A stretch of 64,000 nucleotides of DNA, taken from NCBI GenBank assembly GCA_020002185.1, contig CM034534.1, positions 32,091,049-32,155,048 on the forward strand, in the 5' to 3' direction. How positions within the stretch are numbered: the stretch's first letter is position 1; every line of letters begins with the position of its first letter. The notes beneath the pieces are model-generated. The model was not told the DNA's origin, did no database searches, and saw nothing but the letters and a program-made list of their open reading frames with translations. The DNA is from Paraescarpia echinospica (taxonomy: Eukaryota > Annelida > Polychaeta > Sabellida > Siboglinidae). Below, piece by piece: positions 58,152-64,000 of this stretch. Made by a program: the position numbers and the translations under genes.

Positions 58152-59070
58152 CTTTGTTTGTTTGTGCATGTTGCAGCCTGTAATGCAGAAAATGTGACAA
58201 ACCCAGACGTCCCCAGTCTGTCCGAGTCTCAGACGAGACGAGGCATACGCGATACGGTGATTTTGTAATTCAATATTGTCATTGACCGATTTATTGTCAT
58301 ATATGAATTGAAAGGTCTAAATTACGATTTAACATGAACCAGTTGATACTATTAACACAACGTGAATTGTGACTAAAATACTTCCTAAACACGCTGCATA
58401 AATACACTGCTAAATGTCACATTTACTTACCAGTTAGTTAAGATATGACCGGCTGATATCAATCCATCGACTTTCCGTTCCGCCAAATGTTTTGAACTGC
58501 CGATGGAAATCGCGCCAGGGATCCCGCGTAGCGAGATAGTAACCGAGAGCGCTTTTAGACTCATTACCAGTCCACCATGTGGCGCCACTGTTATACTAAC
58601 TTGCCTGGATAACTTGCCTGGATCTTCGGGTTTTAAAGTAAGGCATAACAGCCTTGTGTACACCCGCCTTTATGCATCGTATTTTGGTATTGATAACGTG
58701 GCTTGTCTTGTGCTTTTATTAAAATTTAAACCTGTCCATCTTCAATTCTTTACTATATTATGCGGCCCCCTAGCGAACAATTCGGGAACTAGACTGGAGC
58801 GCGTTGACGAAACATTAAGCACAAGAGGGAGCAACTCATTTGCTGTTGACCGTTGGTTTACTGTTTAAATCTTTTATTGGTTTCAAGGATCTGGACCCGG
58901 TTTCATGAAGGGGTCATGTTCTAGTTAGACTTCCTGTCCGTTGCACACGAAGAAAATTGCAGTGTATTTCTTAACATTAAAATGATTGTCTTAGTAAATG
59001 ACGTGATTTTGTTATATGAGCAAACATAGGAGTTACACAAAACATGTGAGTCTAAGTAATTGCGTAACTT
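58152..59070. other. Unassigned CpG-richer stretch
   Basis: Less AT-rich than its surroundings (58440-58830). The 121-codon plus-strand frame at 58503-58868 and the overlapping minus-strand frame have no recognisable motif. It could contain a promoter or first exon. Confidence 0.35.
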
Positions 59071-59071
59071 T

Positions 59072-59225
59072 AAGCACGCTTAATTAAACCGGCTCCTCCG
59101 AAAAACGCAGGCAACGTGAGGTGAACGAAATGCCCAGTTTCCAAACAACAATTAGTACCAGTATTCAAACCCCCGTTCCTTCGATAGACAGTCCGGCACT
59201 CTAACCGTTCGACCAATAATATTAT
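59072..59225 (-). mobile_element. tRNA-derived SINE, second family (S2)
   Basis: On the minus strand TTGGTCGAACGGTTAGAG resembles an A box and GGGGGTTTGAATACTGG a B box about 35 nt on, followed by a body with GGCATTTCGTTCACCTCACG. Its sequence differs from family S1. Confidence 0.65.
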
Positions 59226-59375
59226 TGGGTCAGCGGAACTCATAGGGAAATGTTTCAAAGAATCAAAGAAACGAAGTAACAATCATAATCTGTGGTCATA
59301 AAATGTCTTCATGACTTGTTAAACAGGGGCATTTCCGAAGGATTCATGCGCGCATGCGTGCGTTCGGGAATGCGT

Positions 59376-59616
59376 GCGTGAGTGAGTGAGTGAGTGAGTG
59401 AGTGAGTGAGTGAGTGAGTGAGTGAGTGAGTGAGTGAGTGAGTGAGTGAGTGAGTGAGTGAGTGAGTGAGTGAGTGGGTGGGTGAGTGAGTGGGTGAGTG
59501 AGTGAGTGAGTGAGTGAGTGAGTGAGTGAGTGAGTGAGTGAGTGAGTGAGTGAGTGAGTGAGTGAGTGAGTGAGTGAGTGAGTGAGTGAGTGAGTGAGTG
59601 AGTGAGTGAGTGAGTG
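59376..59616 (+). repeat. (TGAG)n microsatellite, ~240 bp
   Basis: About sixty GAGT/TGAG units with a few TGGG variants around 59474-59492. It keeps three minus-strand frames open as Thr-His-Ser-Leu repeats; these are not genes. Confidence 0.98.
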
Positions 59617-60087
59617 ATATTGTATGAGTGAAACATGATCCGTCGACATTTTGACCACTCGTGTCGGCCAATTACCAAATCGGAAGAGCACGTTCTTATC
59701 TTTCCACATTTATGCGCCTGTGTCATTTTCTAGCTTCCAGCCACGTGCGTAAAACACTCCTGCGCCAAAATCACGATTGCATATTCCGATGCACAGGTCG
59801 TCGAATTAATGTGAATTTAATTTGCATCAAATCGATATATTCGAACTGGAGTGTTTGTCGGGTTCGATATCTTGTGAACTCACAAGAATCAGACGAGAGT
59901 TGAATGAACCGTCAGCCAGCTGTGCCGTAAGTGACTACGCACAAAAATTGATTGACCCTGTGAAACAGTTGCTAAATGTGGCTCGGACATTTCTACACTG
60001 CGCAATATTGCAATGCGTCTTTAATGGTACTTCCTCAATTCGATTATGTCTCTTGTCTTATTTCACATTAATTTTGCGAAAAAGTAA

Positions 60088-60205
60088 AGCAGTGGCGCAG
60101 TGTCTAGAGGATCGGACTCTCAATCGAGAAAATCCGAGTTCGAATCCTATGCTGCCGTGGCGAATATTGGGCAAGTTCTTTCACTCTACCTTGCCAGATG
60201 AGATG
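60088..60205 (+). mobile_element. tRNA-derived SINE S1, head and start of body, plus strand
   Basis: AGCAGTGGCGCAGTGTCTAG (A box) and CCGAGTTCGAATCCTATGCT (B box) followed by GGGCAAGTTCTTTCACTC, matching the complement of 21650-21745. Confidence 0.85.
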
Positions 60206-61660
60206 GGCAGGTCACTTGGCAATGATGGATGCGGGAAAATGGTGTAGGCCACTATGTCGAAAACAATGCTTTTTTGCAGAATCGTTGTTAAAAGCACACT
60301 TTCAATTGATTTTTCTACGCAGGATAAGTTTACTAAATTCAAGATGGCCGCTCATCATGCACATTGTGCTAGTTTTCCATTATAATGTTATTTAAGGTAA
60401 TTATCTACATGTTCATAATGGTGTCTGGAGCTTTTAGCATTGGCAGTATTATATTAATACATGTATATTTTAGATAAATGTGAGCGCTAGTAGAGGTCCG
60501 CCATCTTGAATTTCAAAATGGCGGTCACGAAAAGGCGAATTACGACAATTACCAACTGGCGATTGTACTATTATGTTCTATCTATATTTTTCTTTTAATA
60601 ACCATACTTTGCTTGCTCTAGTTATTTTATTATCGTTAAGTAAAGTTTAAAAGTAAACTTCTATTAATGTTTTATGACTTTTTATAAGTTATACAAGTTG
60701 GACAAGATTGTCATGGTAGAAGCATTGATGTATCTGTGAAACAACTAATAGTAGGAGGCCAATGTATTAGGGTTGGGATCCCGTAGGCATGGCATGTTAA
60801 TTAATGGCAATCTCGATAAAAGTATTCTAATCAACTTTACCAATGAGAACATGGATGTTGCCATTTTTCTGTTGACCTTTAATGACCTTGAACAAAGGTC
60901 AAATGTATTTAGTCGCTAAAATATTCCTACTAGAGAATGAAAGTGGTTGCTTGAAGCATCCAATCATTACGGCATACATATATATTATTCCTGGTCATGT
61001 TGATACATCTGGCATCTTTATGTGGATGCATGGGTTGAGTTTACGGCCAACACACCACACCAGCCTATAAAGTTAGGGGTGCCTATTTAGTCAAACAAAC
61101 AACCTCAAGGTAACAGTGTAACCATTTAAACGAATTGTTTTGTTGCTACTCTGTCACCAATTAGCAGTATATTTGGCCAGTTGAAACCATTTGGCGCCTC
61201 TCGTTGAATATATAAATTAATTTAAAGGTACTCAACCAATTCAATTGTCTTGCTCCTCGCGTTTCTTAGTAATTTCACAAAAAACAGAGGAATCAAGTAC
61301 TCCCCAATGATATCCTAGTTCGTTTATGCATACGTATTAGTTCGTTTTTTATAAAATTAATACAAAAACTGCGAACTCTTTCGTTTTTAGTAAAAACCGG
61401 ATCCGGTTTCTTGCTTCGATTTTAGCTGAGTATGGACATTGAACTTGGCGTGGAATCGCGTTCTAGTCTTCTCGTGATCGCGAATTATGGGCGATATTGA
61501 CCTTTGACCCCCACCCTTTGGCGCTGTTGGTGTTATGGAATTCCGAGTTTAGGCAACGAGTTGACGTCCACGAACATACATGCCACCGACACGGCAAAAT
61601 GGGCTAAATTAGACAGACAAAAACAATACCCACGCATAAAGGTGTATTTCTATTAGAGAA
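60206..61660. other. Intergenic region upstream of a possible gene
   Basis: Holds a small palindromic site CCGCCATCTTGAATTTCAAA-ATGGCGG (60488-60514). No other feature is supported. 61430-61660 is less AT-rich and may contain the promoter of the transcript starting near 61667. Confidence 0.4.
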
Positions 61661-61666
61661 CGACTA

Positions 61667-62601
61667 TGGAAGAAACGAAGCAAACAGAAGGAGATGGCGA
61701 CAGTGCCAGTGGACTGTGGCCGTGGGCCGTTGCCCGTGCCGTGGTGTCAGTTACAATATCAACAGACGAGATGCAGCGTTCGCAAAGGTTCTTCCAGACA
61801 GGTTAGTAATTTCGATTTATTCAGCTATAATCACGTATATTTAGACGTATGAGTATATATATTAATGTTGCTTGTACTAAATGTATTTGATTGTTTTCGT
61901 TTTAGTCATTGGCAATGGCGGTATGGGCGGCCTGGCTGGGCCCTGTTTACTATAGACTAATATCAGTTAACAGTGCGACGCTATGTCTATGGCATATATT
62001 TATGTCAATGATAGTGACTATATTATGTCTATGTCGTCTATGGTAGTAGGCTAGTAGCCTAAGTAGGCTTGGGAAAATAGTAATAGTGTAAATTAAATTA
62101 TAAATGATCCGTAACGATTATAATTATTGAACCAAGATGTACATAATTTACTAACAACAGTAATGTAATAGTAATTTAATAAATTTATTACTTTTATATT
62201 AAAAAATACTATTATGGGACATTTATAAATTTAATTTGAATTCAATTGTATGTAGTCTTGGCATTTAATTATTTACAAGGAAAAGAATATTCCAGTAGTT
62301 TCACCAGGTTTTTTTATTGTCCCTTCTGTGAGTTTTTGTTATGTCCAGAAAACCAGCGCCCCTCAATACCATGGACATTAATGGCCATAACATGTATATA
62401 TTATATGGATAGCTCTTGACCGTTAGCATTGGTTGCATTTGGCAGGTGGTCATTCATTGCATTGCAACTTTTGCAAGTACCTTAAAATGATTATTGTTAG
62501 AAACAATCAGTGCTGACTATTAATACATGTACTATATTTTCAGAACTTGAGGTGTGTCGACACCACATGCAGATGTATGCTTCAAAGCTCTTCACCTTCA
62601 G
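61667..62601 (+). CDS. Possible 5' exons of an unidentified plus-strand gene
   Basis: An ATG at 61667 in the context GACTATGG opens a short coding-like stretch. Downstream frames read an acidic leader, GLWPWAVARAVVSVTISTDE and MQRSQRFFQ, before donor GGTTAGT (exon end 61801). A second candidate exon at 62544-62601 (acceptor ATATTTTCAG, donor GTAAAC) continues in phase as ELEVCRHHMQMYASKLFTF. The frame between the ATG and the GLWPW segment could not be verified with certainty by eye. No family is recognised. If real, the gene continues off the right edge. Confidence 0.4.
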
Positions 62602-64000
62602 GTAAACGAATGTTATCAAATGTGGTTACTTTGTCACCAAACCTGTTATCAAAATTATAAATACAAGCAATAAACAAGTATGTCATAGGCGGATCCAGGC
62701 GGGCCTGGGGACAGGTGCCCCCATAGACCATAATAATTTGGCGTGTCTGCAAATCTTTTATAATGGGCCCACGCGACTGTGTCCTCCCAGACCGTTTGAA
62801 ATGTGCCCCAGTTTAGGTGATAATAATAAGCTGAAGTTATGGCGTCTTCCAATATTACCATTCCAGTGGAGCGGGTGATGTTATGGCAGCGTGGTAGCGA
62901 CACAATTTAGTTTGGCCGCCAGTGGAGTTTTTTGTGCCTCCCATACTCGATTTCTGGATCCACCCTTGTATGTGATAGTTTTGTTTGTCTGCATGAGGAT
63001 TTTGCAGTAATGTGGTGTCCTCGTTAACTTGCATATTGTTGTTAGAAATGCATGTGAATTGAAGTAAAGACAATGTAAAGTAAAAACATTTTATTGAAAC
63101 TATTTGATGAGATTGACTACAAAATAATGAAAAGTACAATACAACTACAGGTACAATCATTGCACTTGATGTGTATAATGTAATACTTTTTAATACACGT
63201 GATGTCAAATGCTAGTTGTAGTTTATACATGCCTTGTTTGTTTACAACTCACAAAATTAGTGACTAAACAATTATGTGTATTAACAACAAGTTTTAATAT
63301 CGCATGCCCATAAAATGTAAACCAATGAGAACAAATTACTTAGGAAGATGTTTAGTTGAACAAATGAACTATTATGAATCATAATTGTTTTTTTAACAAA
63401 GAATCATAATTTATGGTTCTTTGTTAAAAAAACATCAATGATTAGAAAATTAGAAAATTTTGTAGTTTATGCAATGCTTGGTATGTATGTTTACAACTCG
63501 CAAATAATAGTGACTAGACTAGTCAGGGTCATCGCCATGTGACTGAGAATTACATGTACAATCACTACATGCTACATTGCTCAGGTTTACTCAGTTGTAT
63601 GAAGAGTACCGGCTACAGACCGCAATATTTTTGTACGAATAGTCTTCGCATATTAATTTCAGTGTGGCTGAATGCTTCCCACATAAGTCGAGATGGCGTT
63701 CGAATTAACAGGTCTGCCAGGGATTAAAGTTTAAAGCGCTTTGAGCAATCCTATACTACACCATATCAGTACAGGTGTATAATCATCATGCGAAGTGAAA
63801 ATGTAATGTAAATTAAATGTAAAAAATATAATGGTGGCATACTAACAAAATACTAATTTAACTTTGGTAATGCTTTATGAGTATAATATGGCTAAGACAA
63901 AATATTCTTATTATTACTGGGTGAATAAAATAATTACGTATTTACGTTGTTCTACTTGGCTTAATCGGGTTTCGCCGCCGCATCCCTTATTCGCTTATTA
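62602..64000 (+). other. Intron-like tail of the window with repeats
   Basis: A near-perfect hairpin at 63388-63432 (TTTTTTTAACAAAGAATCAT against ATGGTTCTTTGTTAAAAAAA). A direct repeat (TTGTTTACAACTCACAAA at 63237 and TGTTTACAACTCGCAAAT at 63488). A SINE fragment at 63583. No exon is recognised. Confidence 0.5.
63583..63745 (+). mobile_element. SINE S1, 3' part only
   Basis: TGAAGAGTACCGGCTACAGA, TTTTTGTACGAATAGTCTTC and AAGTCGAGATGG match the complement of 16130-16215. It ends with GTTTAAAGCGCTTTGAGCAA, a tail of the type that SINEs share with partner LINEs. Confidence 0.75.

Noticed and set aside
58503..58868. 121-codon plus-strand open frame
   Set aside because: Overlaps an equally good minus-strand frame and has no recognisable motif; kept only as an unassigned stretch.
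59309..59726. Three overlapping Thr-His-Ser-Leu repeat frames
   Set aside because: Direct by-product of the (TGAG)n microsatellite.

Overview
This is a window of nuclear DNA from an invertebrate animal. It is intron-rich and AT-rich by eye, and about nine tenths of it is introns, interspersed repeats and tandem arrays. Two vertebrate-like genes could be rebuilt exon by exon from splice sites and reading phase. I cannot place the species. The gene on the minus strand encodes the inner-kinetochore protein CENP-I, a component that flies and C. elegans lack. Together with the LINE and SINE families this points to a lophotrochozoan, a non-vertebrate deuterostome or a cnidarian rather than an ecdysozoan model lineage.

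Layout. (1) 1-11387, plus strand: the last five coding exons of a hexokinase, whose 5' part lies off the left edge. Its introns hold minisatellites, a 1.4 kb piggyBac-like element, a dispersed repeat family and a 229 bp hairpin. (2) 11388-17436: convergent intergenic DNA and 3' UTRs, with two tandem arrays, one MITE and a tRNA-derived SINE. (3) 17437-40130, minus strand: a CENPI gene with an apparently complete coding sequence in 17 coding exons. The phases join exactly and give 707 codons plus stop. Intron 8 (27670-33422) is almost entirely a giant GACAACAAC-type minisatellite split by a truncated LINE. Intron 5 carries five extra copies of the 3' splice site and first part of exon 6. (4) 40131-61660: a repeat-dominated stretch. 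It holds a 4 kb DNA element with ~130 bp terminal inverted repeats and a decayed transposase-like gene (43198-47205), a plus-strand LINE carrying a nested 1.5 kb insertion (48530-52885), a minus-strand truncated LINE (53050-54950), a 290 bp tandem duplication, a (TGAG)n array and SINEs. (5) 61667-64000: possible first exons of an unidentified plus-strand gene.

The hexokinase (cytosolic glucose phosphorylation) and CENPI (centromere assembly) have unrelated jobs and simply lie tail to tail. Nothing operon-like, viral, CRISPR or plasmid-like was seen. The most unusual structures are the splice-acceptor array in CENPI, the TIR element with the multicopy 'SDSCAGQYKN / SHGKGACDGIGG' protein, two piggyBac-like elements with TTAA target duplications (one flanked by a repeat with a related uninterrupted copy elsewhere), and the long hairpin in the last hexokinase intron. 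Exon boundaries were assigned by eye; identities rest on recognition of conserved motifs, not on database searches.
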